Positions 1 to 10,196 of a DNA stretch of 10,301 bases are shown in pieces; the first letter of the stretch is position 1; every line of letters begins with the position of its first letter. Source of the DNA: JAWXUE01 sp044432865. Its GTDB lineage: Bacteria; Bacillota_I; Bacilli_A; Acholeplasmatales; Anaeroplasmataceae. The stretch covers positions 1-10,301 of the forward strand of contig JAWXUF010000041.1 in NCBI GenBank assembly GCA_044432865.1, read 5' to 3'. The notes below the pieces were generated by a model that had not been told where the DNA came from, made no database searches, and saw nothing but the letters and a program-made list of their open reading frames with translations. The position numbers and the translations under genes were made by a program.

Positions 1-220
1 CTTTCGCTTTAGATTCATCAATTACAATAGCATTACTATTTGATGACCAACTTAATTCAACATTTTCTTTTACTACTACTAAATCAAAATCATCATAAGC
101 TTCTGCTGTAATACTAAGTGAATCAAGTACATCACCAATTGGATCATACTCTTCTTGAATCAAACATGCAGTTAAACTCATTAATAATGTTAATACAAAT
201 AATACAGATATTTTTTTCAT
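1..220 (-). CDS. Lipoprotein with Ig-like segment, N-terminal fragment (3' end outside window)
   Basis: The first 73 codons are visible; the gene continues off the left edge. The start ATG (218-220) follows AAGGAG at 230-235 with a 9-base spacer. The protein opens with Met-Lys-Lys, a hydrophobic stretch and the lipobox LTAC, giving a lipid-anchored Cys19. The mature chain is acidic, then reads VELSWSSNSNAIVIDES. The 'W-S-S-N-s-x-x-I-x-I' pattern resembles atrophied bacterial Ig-like repeats found in surface proteins of low-GC bacteria; that family assignment is from memory and rests on a short segment. It is expected to be exported and membrane-anchored. It lies downstream of the PL6 gene on the same strand, but two stem-loops separate them, so it is probably transcribed on its own. 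Its role cannot be told from the fragment. Confidence 0.85.
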   Translation of the reverse strand, partial: MKKISVLFVLTLLMSLTACLIQEEYDPIGDVLDSLSITAEAYDDFDLVVVKENVELSWSSNSNAIVIDESKAK

Positions 221-257
221 TATAATAAACTCCTTAAATATAAAATCTAACTATACC

Positions 258-286
258 ATTGTACTATAAAACGACAAAAAAAGACA
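258..286 (-). promoter_or_regulatory. Possible promoter for the left-edge lipoprotein
   Basis: On the minus strand a TTGTCT (4 of 6 to the -35 consensus) is followed after 18 bases by TACAAT (258-263; 5 of 6 to the -10 consensus). The -35 overlaps the base of the terminator stem that closes the upstream transcript. In such AT-rich DNA matches of this quality arise by chance, so this is tentative. Confidence 0.3.
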
Positions 287-307
287 ATACTTTTTTAAAG
301 TATTATC
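276..307 (-). terminator. Intrinsic terminator, minus strand
   Basis: AATACTTT (286-293) pairs perfectly with AAAGTATT (297-304) around a 3-base loop. On the minus transcript the stem extends to 283/307 through one G-U pair, making 11 pairs. It is followed by seven consecutive U residues (complement of 276-282), the pattern expected of a rho-independent terminator reading leftward. It lies about 140 bases past the stop of the PL6 gene and would insulate the next lipoprotein. Confidence 0.75.
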
Positions 308-375
308 TTCTCTTTTATTTATTTTTAAAATATAAAAAATGGCTTTATTATAATATTTATTAATTTCATAAAATA

Positions 376-409
376 AAATCTCTATTCAGAATATTCCAAA
401 TAGAGATTT
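376..409 (-). terminator. Stem-loop, probable first terminator after the PL6 gene
   Basis: AAATCTCTATT (376-386) is the exact reverse complement of 399-409, an 11-bp stem around a 12-base loop that itself contains the palindrome GAATATTC. On the minus strand the stem is followed by TATTTTAT, a moderate U-rich tail. It begins about 33 bases after the PL6 stop. With the stronger stem at 283-307 it makes a tandem terminator. Confidence 0.6.
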
Positions 410-415
410 ATTTAT

Positions 416-4246
<3,831 letters not shown>

Positions 4247-4266
4247 TTTTTCTCCCCTTTATATAA

Positions 4267-4299
4267 TAAAGATGGAAGTTATTTAAACTTCCATCTTTA
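4267..4299 (-). terminator. Intercistronic stem-loop (partial terminator or mRNA processing/stability hairpin)
   Basis: The 13 bases at 4268-4280 are the perfect reverse complement of 4286-4298 around a 5-base loop, and T4267/A4299 adds a fourteenth pair. On the minus transcript the tail is UUAUUAUAU, a weak U-tract. The hairpin fills most of the 61-base gap between the stop of the 486-aa lipoprotein and the PL6 gene, ending just before its ribosome binding site. No room remains for a separate promoter, so the PL6 gene probably depends on readthrough. Whether it terminates fully is unknown. Confidence 0.65.
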
Positions 4300-4307
4300 G
4301 TTATTTT

Positions 4308-5768
4308 TTAACTATTTGTAATTGACTCAATACGGAAATTATTTAAATACATTTTATGATTTAATTGTTCTTCAGCTGTTGATGTTGATGAAGTGTTTTG
4401 TTTATCTGGTGAGAAGTTAATAGAACTTATTCTATAATTTTCTGCCATACCAACACCTTCAGTGTAAACAGATGTTACAGCTGTAGGTAACGCTCTAAAT
4501 CCTTGATTTTCTACATAAATCGCTGCTAATACACCATTTGAATCTGCATCTAATTTTAATTCAACCCCATTCATAAAGATTCTACCGTATAATTGTGGTA
4601 AATCATTTTCAGTGAAATATTGGAATACTACTTGAACTGTATACCAGTTATTACTTGAAATTCTTTGTGATGATGATGTTACTGAAGTATTTGAAAATGC
4701 ACCAACTGCTTCTCCTACACCCCATTGAATATTTGCTGATCCACCATTAGATGATGTACCATTAATTTTCATACGAGCTACTTCATTTGATGAAGAATTT
4801 CCTCCAGCATAAAATTTAATTGTTGTTGCACTTGCATTAGCATGATTTGAGTATACATCAAATGTATATACAGTTATATCGTTTTCAATTCCATTTGAGA
4901 AATCTTTTACCCAATTTGATGTTGATGATGAAGCATCTCTTTGTAATTGAATTACTTGATCACTTGCATTTGTTGGAGAAGGTACATATGTAACTCCTGA
5001 AACATTTTCACTATCATCATATGGAGTAATATTCGGGAAATTACTTCCTTGTTTAGTAAATAACCATTTTGCAACTAAATCTACATTTGAAGTAACTCCT
5101 GCAGTTGCATCATAGAATAAATTGTCGTTTGTCCAACCATCTAAATAATAATCAGTTTTTGTTAATGTTGGGAATTCAGGACTTCTACCTTCATTAATTG
5201 TTTGAGTAGTTGTAGTTCCTGTACCACCATTTGCATCAAAAGTAACTGTATATGTTGTTACAGCACTCCATACTGCTTTTAGTTCAATTGATTCAGTTAC
5301 TGTTCCTGTAAAATCATAAGTTGCACTGTTTAATGTCCACCCTGTAATTTCATATCCAGATCTATATGGTAACGAATCTTTATCCGGTTGTGTAGCAGTT
5401 CCACCATCACCTACTGTTTGTGCCGCAACTGTTAATCCAGTTGATTCATAATCTGTAGTAAATGTTACTGTGTATGAATTAGCAGCCCATTCTGCTGTTA
5501 ATGTTATATCTTTAGTTACTTCTTTATCAAAGTTATATGTACCACCATCTAATTTCCATTCAACAAATGAATTTCCATCTTCGTGTGTTGGGTTTGTTGG
5601 CTTAGATGCCTTTTCTCCTTCTTTTATTGTTTGTGCTGCAACATATGATCCTTTTGAACCAGAATCAAAGCTTACTTTATATTCAGGAGTACTAGATCCT
5701 CCACAAGCTGCTAATGTTAATAATGATGTTGCTGTTAATGATAATGCTAAAATATTTTTGAATTTCAT
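4308..5768 (-). CDS. Surface lipoprotein: three InlB B-repeats plus beta-rich C-terminal module, probable glycan binder
   Basis: The protein has 486 residues from the ATG at 5766-5768, which has AAAGGTGG (5777-5784) 8 bases upstream and gives a clean lipoprotein signal (LAAC, Cys22). An in-frame ATG at 5820-5822 is rejected because it lies next to the -10 box, upstream of any likely transcript. Three B-repeats follow, at about 31-95, 99-168 (degenerate) and 173-235. The rest (245-486) is beta-rich, Ser/Thr/Asn-rich and has no cysteine. It contains NNWYTVQVVFQYF, a later FMNGVEL and a final MYLNNFRIE, the style of concanavalin-like or jelly-roll carbohydrate-binding modules ('W-Y-x-V...v-N-G...Y-x-D-N'). 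I see no catalytic signature. The same module type ends the divergent 353-aa protein. Its promoter is bracketed by two operators, and the PL6 lyase is the next gene. A glycan-capture role is inference. Confidence 0.88.
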   Translation of the reverse strand: MKFKNILALSLTATSLLTLAACGGSSTPEYKVSFDSGSKGSYVAAQTIKEGEKASKPTNPTHEDGNSFVEWKLDGGTYNFDKEVTKDITLTAEWAANSYTVTFTTDYESTGLTVAAQTVGDGGTATQPDKDSLPYRSGYEITGWTLNSATYDFTGTVTESIELKAVWSAVTTYTVTFDANGGTGTTTTQTINEGRSPEFPTLTKTDYYLDGWTNDNLFYDATAGVTSNVDLVAKWLFTKQGSNFPNITPYDDSENVSGVTYVPSPTNASDQVIQLQRDASSSTSNWVKDFSNGIENDITVYTFDVYSNHANASATTIKFYAGGNSSSNEVARMKINGTSSNGGSANIQWGVGEAVGAFSNTSVTSSSQRISSNNWYTVQVVFQYFTENDLPQLYGRIFMNGVELKLDADSNGVLAAIYVENQGFRALPTAVTSVYTEGVGMAENYRISSINFSPDKQNTSSTSTAEEQLNHKMYLNNFRIESITNS

Positions 5769-5776
5769 AATAAATT

Positions 5777-5784
5777 CCACCTTT
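5777..5784 (-). promoter_or_regulatory. Ribosome binding site fixing the start of the 486-aa lipoprotein
   Basis: The minus strand reads AAAGGTGG, 8 bases before the ATG at 5766-5768. This selects that ATG, which also begins a standard lipoprotein signal peptide, over the in-frame ATG 54 bases upstream. Confidence 0.75.
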
Positions 5785-5785
5785 C

Positions 5786-5799
5786 TGCAAACGCTTACA
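5786..5799. promoter_or_regulatory. LacI/CcpA-type operator (cre-like), downstream site
   Basis: TGCAAACGCTTACA matches the catabolite-responsive element consensus TGWAANCGNTNWCA at 13 of 14 positions (C at position 3). It lies just downstream of the predicted transcription start of the 486-aa lipoprotein (near 5806), where a bound repressor would block elongation. Its centre is 41 bp, about four helical turns, from the second site at 5827-5840. Confidence 0.65.
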
Positions 5800-5812
5800 T
5801 TTGTATATTTAA

Positions 5813-5841
5813 AATATAACATACAATGTAAACGTTTTCAA
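5813..5841 (-). promoter_or_regulatory. Sigma-A type promoter of the 486-aa lipoprotein
   Basis: The minus strand reads TTGAAA (5836-5841; 5 of 6 to consensus), a 17-base spacer, then TATATT (5813-5818; 5 of 6). The expected start is near 5806, giving a leader of roughly 38 bases to the ATG at 5768. The upstream operator covers most of the -35 box and the adjoining spacer. Confidence 0.7.
5827..5840. promoter_or_regulatory. LacI/CcpA-type operator (cre), full consensus match
   Basis: TGTAAACGTTTTCA matches TGWAANCGNTNWCA at all 14 positions on either strand. It overlaps the -35 box and spacer of the minus-strand promoter, a position expected to repress. CcpA and other LacI-family regulators share this CG-centred operator, so the sequence alone cannot say whether global catabolite control or a dedicated glycan regulator acts here. 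No regulator gene is in the window. Confidence 0.75.
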
Positions 5842-5864
5842 GTAGTTTTTAAAAATATTTTAAA

Positions 5865-5886
5865 TTTTTTTTAAGTTTTTTTTAAG
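5865..5886. repeat. Tandem 11-base repeat within phased T-tracts
   Basis: TTTTTTTTAAG occurs twice head to tail (5865-5875 and 5876-5886), directly upstream of the predicted plus-strand promoter. Further T-runs at 5846-5850, 5858-5861 and 5894-5898 keep a spacing of about 10-11 bases, the helical phasing associated with intrinsically curved DNA and UP-element-like activation. The 8-T runs are also prone to slippage. Confidence 0.6.
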
Positions 5887-5887
5887 T

Positions 5888-5916
5888 TTGGTATTTTTGT
5901 AATTATTTTTTATATT
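5888..5916 (+). promoter_or_regulatory. Possible promoter of the 353-aa lipoprotein
   Basis: TTGGTA (5888-5893; 4 of 6) is followed after 17 bases by TATATT (5911-5916; 5 of 6). The start would be near 5923, about 41 bases before the ATG. The surroundings are very AT-rich with overlapping alternatives (for example TATTAT at 5913-5918), so the exact box is uncertain; the location immediately upstream of the gene is reasonable. Confidence 0.4.
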
Positions 5917-5947
5917 ATTGCATATATATATTAGTGTTAATAACAAA

Positions 5948-5954
5948 AAGGGAG
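5948..5954 (+). promoter_or_regulatory. Ribosome binding site fixing the start of the 353-aa lipoprotein
   Basis: AAGGGAG lies 9 bases before the ATG at 5964-5966. It decides against the in-frame GTG at 5934, which would place this sequence inside the coding region and prepend charged residues to the signal peptide. Confidence 0.8.
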
Positions 5955-5963
5955 AAAATAAAA

Positions 5964-7025
5964 ATGAGAAAAATTTTAACACTATTACTTAGTATAATAT
6001 TCGGATTCGGTTTAATCGGATGTGAAGTAACAGAGTCACCTGTTGTAGATGATTACGAGGATAATAGTAATACTAATGACAATACAGACGATACAACTGA
6101 TGATAATGAAGATACAAACACAGATGACGATACTACAGAAGATCAAGATGTTACTGAGGATAATGAAGATGTAACTACACCAGAAGTTACATCATACACA
6201 ATAACATTTAATACTAATGGTGGTTCAAGTGTATCATCTGTAGTTCTTGATGAAGAAACTGCTACTACTACACCATCTACACCTATCAAACCATTCTATA
6301 AATTTATTGGATGGACATTTAATGATACAGAATATACATTCGGAAATGTGTTAACAGATGATATTACTATCGATGCTAATTGGATTTCAGTTTATTTAGT
6401 TGATTTAACTGATACAAGTTATTTGGTTGATTATACTACTGATGCTACATTATGGAATAAAACAGCTGGTGAATTTGTTTCTGAATTCGATAAAACAAAC
6501 ATTTTAAAAAATGAAGGTAATGATGCATCTAAATCTAATACTATTTATTTAAGAGAATCTAGTGAACCTGTTTTATCTGATGTTTATGTAACATTTGATT
6601 TATATGTTACTTATAATGATAAATCTTCTGGTGGAATTAAATTCTTTACTAATAATAGTTTAGATTCTCATTCTGAAATTGGAAGAATAAGATTTAATGA
6701 TGGAAAATTTGATATTAATGAATCAGGAGACTATTCATTATTTGGTACAAAATCTCCATCATTATCTTCAAGTGATTACACTGATAAAGTTGAATACTCA
6801 GCACATAGTGAATGGTTAAGTGTATCAATTCATTATTATTTAACAGAATTTGAAAATGAATTATACTTAACTACTGATATTTATATTAATAGAGAATTAT
6901 TATTAAGTGGTACTCAAAAATCATTAGCAATGCCTGAGGCAGGAATGACTGGAATTAACTTCTATCAAGATTCAACTTGTGAATCAATTTTCTACTACGA
7001 CAATATATATATTAAAACAGTATAA
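5964..7025 (+). CDS. Surface lipoprotein: acidic linker, one InlB B-repeat, beta-rich C-terminal module
   Basis: The protein has 353 residues and is the only plus-strand gene in the window. A lipoprotein signal ends in LIGC (Cys20). Residues about 28-75 form an Asp/Glu/Asn/Thr-rich low-complexity linker that probably holds the domains away from the membrane. One B-repeat follows (77-140; FNTNGG turn, then GWTFN). Residues 145-353 form a beta-rich module resembling the C-terminus of the divergent 486-aa protein. Paired segments are VTFDLYV...IKFF...EIGRIRFN (209-245) with YTFDVYS...IKFY...EVARMKIN; SEWLSVSIHYYLTEF with NNWYTVQVVFQYFTE; TGINF with SSINF; and the ends FYYDNIYIKTV with MYLNNFRIESI. 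The 'Y-x-D-N-x-x-I' ending is common in jelly-roll carbohydrate-binding modules. No catalytic motif is seen. It is likely a second glycan-binding or adhesin-like partner; ligand unknown. It converges with the 143-aa gene across a shared terminator. Confidence 0.87.
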   Translation: MRKILTLLLSIIFGFGLIGCEVTESPVVDDYEDNSNTNDNTDDTTDDNEDTNTDDDTTEDQDVTEDNEDVTTPEVTSYTITFNTNGGSSVSSVVLDEETATTTPSTPIKPFYKFIGWTFNDTEYTFGNVLTDDITIDANWISVYLVDLTDTSYLVDYTTDATLWNKTAGEFVSEFDKTNILKNEGNDASKSNTIYLRESSEPVLSDVYVTFDLYVTYNDKSSGGIKFFTNNSLDSHSEIGRIRFNDGKFDINESGDYSLFGTKSPSLSSSDYTDKVEYSAHSEWLSVSIHYYLTEFENELYLTTDIYINRELLLSGTQKSLAMPEAGMTGINFYQDSTCESIFYYDNIYIKTV

Positions 7026-7028
7026 ATA

Positions 7029-7065
7029 AAAATAACCTTTGGATATATAATCCAAAGGTTATTTT
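7029..7065. terminator. Bidirectional intrinsic terminator between convergent genes
   Basis: The 16 bases at 7029-7044 pair perfectly with 7050-7065 around the loop ATATA. The plus transcript continues into UUUUGUUAAUUUUAUU and the minus transcript ends in a UUUUUAUUUAU run. It sits between the stop of the plus-strand 353-aa gene (7023-7025) and the stop of the minus-strand 143-aa gene, and serves both. Confidence 0.9.
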
Positions 7066-7072
7066 GTTAATT

Positions 7073-7504
7073 TTATTCTCTATCTTCTAATTGAATTTTA
7101 AGACTATATGTATTTAAATTAAAAGTAATTAAATAATCATCAAATGCTTCTTCAATATCTATTGTAGCTGTTACTGTATATAAACAGTAATCATATCTAT
7201 ATAATGATTCACTTCCATATTTTAATTCAAACACTACTGATTTACTACTTTCATCATTTTTGTTTTGAATAAATCCTTCTGTAATAGAAATGTTCTTTGT
7301 TGAACTTCCTGTATTTTTAACTCTTAACTCAACAACACAAGTTTGAGTTGTACTTGTTTTACTTACTGAATAGTTATTTACTGTTGATTCAATTTCATTA
7401 AATGTAATCGTAGATGGATTCGTAATTGTTAGGGTTGTAAGAAAATCACAACCTGATAAACAAAAAGTAAATAACGTAACAAATGCTATTAATATCTTTT
7501 TCAT
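7073..7504 (-). CDS. Small lipoprotein of unknown function
   Basis: The protein has 143 residues. The ATG at 7502-7504 has AAAGGAG about 9 bases upstream. The signal ends in LSGC, giving lipid-anchored Cys19. The mature part is predicted beta-rich with alternating hydrophobic residues and a segment VELRVKNTGSSTKNISITEGFI, the style of Ig-like or telokin-like exported domains in which 'V-x-N-T-G' introduces a strand. That resemblance is weak and no family is claimed. Two further cysteines (56 and 107) could form a disulfide in the exported domain. It follows gyrA on the same strand but is cut off by the palindromic terminator at 7577-7612. A possible promoter (TTTAAA at 7566-7571, 18-base gap, CATAAT read on the minus strand at 7542-7547) supports separate expression. 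It has no B-repeat, unlike its two nearest lipoprotein neighbours. Confidence 0.8.
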   Translation of the reverse strand: MKKILIAFVTLFTFCLSGCDFLTTLTITNPSTITFNEIESTVNNYSVSKTSTTQTCVVELRVKNTGSSTKNISITEGFIQNKNDESSKSVVFELKYGSESLYRYDYCLYTVTATIDIEEAFDDYLITFNLNTYSLKIQLEDRE

Positions 7505-7576
7505 ATCTTTTCTCCTTTTAATTGTATAATTTTTTAATTAAATTATGTTGTTATAATGCGATTTTTTTAAAGAAAG

Positions 7577-7612
7577 AAAACTGTAAATAATTTTAAAATT
7601 ATTTACAGTTTT
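7577..7612 (-). terminator. gyrA terminator, perfect 36-base palindrome
   Basis: Bases 7577-7594 are the exact reverse complement of 7595-7612, an 18-bp perfect palindrome with no fixed loop; in RNA the central TTTTAAAA would open as the loop. On the minus strand it starts 3 bases past the gyrA stop and its 3' arm runs into UUUUCUUUCUUU, a serviceable U-rich tail. It ends the gyrBA transcript. Confidence 0.85.
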
Positions 7613-7615
7613 ATC

Positions 7616-10183
7616 TTATTCTGCAGTTACTTCTTCTTTTACTTCTACTGCTTCAACTACTGTTGCTTCAGTATTTTCTAATTGTTCTAATAATTCTTCT
7701 TCTGTATCTTCTCTAGGTACAATTGCTACATTAGATAATTGATGACCATCATTTAATCTAATTACAATAACACCTTGAGTAGCTCTACCAGTTTGAGATA
7801 TATTAGCAACATGAGTTCTCATTACCATACCTTTATCAGTAGTAGCAATTAAATCATCAGCATCTGTTACTACTTTTAAGCAAGCTAAGTTACCATTTTT
7901 AGCAGTTACATTTAATGCTTTAGATCCACTACCACCTCTACCTTGGCAACGATATTCTTCAGCTTTAGAACGTTTACCAAATCCTTTTTCAGTTAATACT
8001 AGAATTTCATCTTCATCAGAAGATACAATTCCCATACCAACTAAATAATCACCTTCTGGTAATTTCATACCTCTAACACCAATTGCTTGACGAGAAATAT
8101 CTCTCATATCAGATTCAGGGAATCTAATTGATTTACCATTTGATGCACCTAAGATAATATCTTTATCTCCAGTTGATTTGATTACTCCTAGTAATTCATC
8201 ACCTTCATTTAAGTTAATAGCAATAATACCATTTGCTCTAATGTTTTTGAATAATTTGATTGGAGTTCTTTTTACAATAGCTTTTCTTGTTGCAAATAAT
8301 AAGTTTGTTTTTTCATCATCAAAATTATTTACACTACATAAAGCCATTAATTTTTCATCTTTTTGTAATCCAAGTACATTAACTAAAGGAATACCTTTAG
8401 AAATTCTTGAACCTTCCATTATTTGATATGCTTTAACTTTATATACTCTACCTGTATTAGTAAAGAATAATAAGAAGTCATGAGTTGATGTAAGTACTAA
8501 ATGTTGTACTTCATCATCTTCATTTGTTTTCATACCAGTTAATCCTCTACCACCTCTGTTTTGAGCTTTGTATTGCTCAACAGGAATACGTTTAGCATAT
8601 CCTTTATTAGTAACAGTAATAATTACTTCTTGTTGTGGAATTAAATCTTCATCTTCAATATCTAAATCAGCTGATAAAGAAATTTCTGATTTTCTATCAT
8701 CACCGAATTTTCTTGAAATTTCAGTTAATTCATCTCTTATTATAGATAATTTTAAATCTTCAGAAGCTAAGATAGCAAGTAATTCTTCAATGAATAATTG
8801 AATTTCTTCACATTCTTTAATTACTTTATCAACTTCGATACTTGTTAATCTTTGTAATCTTGTATTTAAGATTTCTCTAGCTTGAATTTCAGATAAATCA
8901 AATCTAGTCATTAACTTAATTCTAGCTTCTTCTCCATTTGGAGATGATTTAATAATTTCAATAACTTCATCAATATTATTTAATGCAATTACTAATCCTT
9001 CTAAAATATGATGTTTAGCTCTAGCTTTTTCTAAATCATACTCTGTACGTCTTGTGATAATTACTAATTGATGTTTTAAATATTCCTCTAATGCTAATTT
9101 TAAAGTAATAGTTTGAGGTTTATTGTTAACTAATGCAATCATGTTCATCCCAAAACTTTGTTGTAATTGAGTAAATTTGTATAATTGATTTAATATTACA
9201 TGAGCATTACAATCTCTTCTTAATTCAATAACAATTCTCATACCATTACGGTTTGATTCATCTCTTAAATCTGTAATTCCATCAATAATTTTTAAATTAA
9301 CTACTTCAGCAATTCTATCAATTAATTTAGATTTATTAACTTGATAAGGAATTTCTGATACAACTATCATAGGTTTACCATTTTTTTGTTCAATAATTTC
9401 AGCTTTTGCTCTTACTACAATAATACCATTTCCTGTATTATATGCATTTCTTAATCCAGTTAATCCTAGGATTTGACCTCCAGTAGGGAAGTCAGGACCT
9501 TTAACGAAATTCATTAATTCATCTGTAGTAATATCTTTGTTATCCATTAAAGCTAAAATACCATCAATAACTTCTCTTAAGTTATGTGGAGGGATATTTG
9601 TAGCCATACCTACAGCAATACCTGTAGATCCATTTACTAGTAAGTTAGGAATTTTACCTGGTAAAACAGAAGGTTCAGTTTCACTACCATCGTAGTTATC
9701 TACATAATCAACTGTATTTTTATCTAAGTCTCTTAACATTTCCATAGAAATCTTTGACATTCTTGCCTCAGTGTAACGCATTGCTGCTGCACCATCACCA
9801 TCAACAGAACCGAAGTTACCATGACCATCAACTAACATATATCTATAACTAAATGGTTGTGCCATTCTTACCATTGCTTCATAAATTGAAGAATCCCCAT
9901 GAGGATGATATTTCCCCATTACTTCCCCAACAATACGAGCTGATTTTTTATATGCTGAATTTGCGTAAATATGTAATTCATTCATACCAAATAAAATACG
10001 TCTTTGTACTGGTTTTAATCCATCTCTAATATCAGGAAGTGCTCTTGATACAATAACACTCATCGCATAATTTAAGAAAGATGTTTTCATTTCTGAAGCA
10101 ATATTTACTTCTTTAATTCTATCATGTACAACTTCTTCATTATTTTGGATGTTATCTTCTAAAATTTCATCATTGTTTTCCAT
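7616..10183 (-). CDS. gyrA: DNA gyrase subunit A
   Basis: The 855-residue GyrA forms the A2B2 gyrase with GyrB, which cuts and reseals DNA to introduce negative supercoils using ATP. The N-terminal cleavage domain begins near residue 30. The catalytic tyrosine is Tyr137 in AMRYTEARMS, next to Arg136. The quinolone-determining region KYHPHGDSSIYEAMVRMAQ carries Ser98 and Glu102, the usual susceptible-type residues of Gram-positive GyrA (equivalent to E. coli Ser83 and Asp87). The GyrA box QNRGGRG is at 541-547 and opens the C-terminal beta-pinwheel that wraps DNA; this separates it from ParC. An acidic tail (about 825-855) follows, as in some other GyrA proteins. Length is normal (E. coli 875, B. 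subtilis 821, from memory). The start ATG lies 11 bases after the gyrB stop, with AAGGAG overlapping that stop, so the two are translationally coupled. Confidence 0.99.
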   Translation of the reverse strand: MENNDEILEDNIQNNEEVVHDRIKEVNIASEMKTSFLNYAMSVIVSRALPDIRDGLKPVQRRILFGMNELHIYANSAYKKSARIVGEVMGKYHPHGDSSIYEAMVRMAQPFSYRYMLVDGHGNFGSVDGDGAAAMRYTEARMSKISMEMLRDLDKNTVDYVDNYDGSETEPSVLPGKIPNLLVNGSTGIAVGMATNIPPHNLREVIDGILALMDNKDITTDELMNFVKGPDFPTGGQILGLTGLRNAYNTGNGIIVVRAKAEIIEQKNGKPMIVVSEIPYQVNKSKLIDRIAEVVNLKIIDGITDLRDESNRNGMRIVIELRRDCNAHVILNQLYKFTQLQQSFGMNMIALVNNKPQTITLKLALEEYLKHQLVIITRRTEYDLEKARAKHHILEGLVIALNNIDEVIEIIKSSPNGEEARIKLMTRFDLSEIQAREILNTRLQRLTSIEVDKVIKECEEIQLFIEELLAILASEDLKLSIIRDELTEISRKFGDDRKSEISLSADLDIEDEDLIPQQEVIITVTNKGYAKRIPVEQYKAQNRGGRGLTGMKTNEDDEVQHLVLTSTHDFLLFFTNTGRVYKVKAYQIMEGSRISKGIPLVNVLGLQKDEKLMALCSVNNFDDEKTNLLFATRKAIVKRTPIKLFKNIRANGIIAINLNEGDELLGVIKSTGDKDIILGASNGKSIRFPESDMRDISRQAIGVRGMKLPEGDYLVGMGIVSSDEDEILVLTEKGFGKRSKAEEYRCQGRGGSGSKALNVTAKNGNLACLKVVTDADDLIATTDKGMVMRTHVANISQTGRATQGVIVIRLNDGHQLSNVAIVPREDTEEELLEQLENTEATVVEAVEVKEEVTAE

Positions 10184-10190
10184 AATTACA

Positions 10191-10196
10191 CTCCTT
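10191..10196 (-). promoter_or_regulatory. gyrA ribosome binding site overlapping the gyrB stop codon
   Basis: AAGGAG on the minus strand shares two bases with the gyrB TAA (10195-10197) and sits 7 bases before the gyrA ATG. Ribosomes ending gyrB can restart directly on gyrA, which helps keep the two subunits in equal amounts. Confidence 0.85.

Noticed and set aside
4247..4290. Separate promoter for the PL6 gene inside the intercistronic hairpin
   Set aside because: The best -35/-10 pair is poor and would put the transcription start within the ribosome binding site.
5769..5822. Longer N-terminus for the 486-aa lipoprotein from the ATG at 5820-5822
   Set aside because: That ATG is immediately upstream of the predicted -10 box and has no ribosome binding site. 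It would place a charged segment with a Cys before the clean lipoprotein signal.
5470..5874. 134-codon open frame on the plus strand across the divergent promoter region
   Set aside because: It lies mostly antisense to the 486-aa lipoprotein, has no ribosome binding site, and its translation has no recognisable features. It runs through the operators and promoter.
5934..5963. GTG start at 5934 for the plus-strand lipoprotein
   Set aside because: It has no ribosome binding site, whereas AAGGGAG lies 9 bases before the ATG at 5964, which starts a standard signal peptide.
8178..8801. Two plus-strand open frames (8178-8426 and 8568-8801) opposite gyrA
   Set aside because: Both are antisense to well-conserved gyrA coding sequence, with no start signals or protein resemblance.
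9850..9920. Quinolone-resistance substitutions in gyrA
   Set aside because: Ser98 and Glu102 are the usual susceptible-type residues, and the surrounding motif is unaltered.
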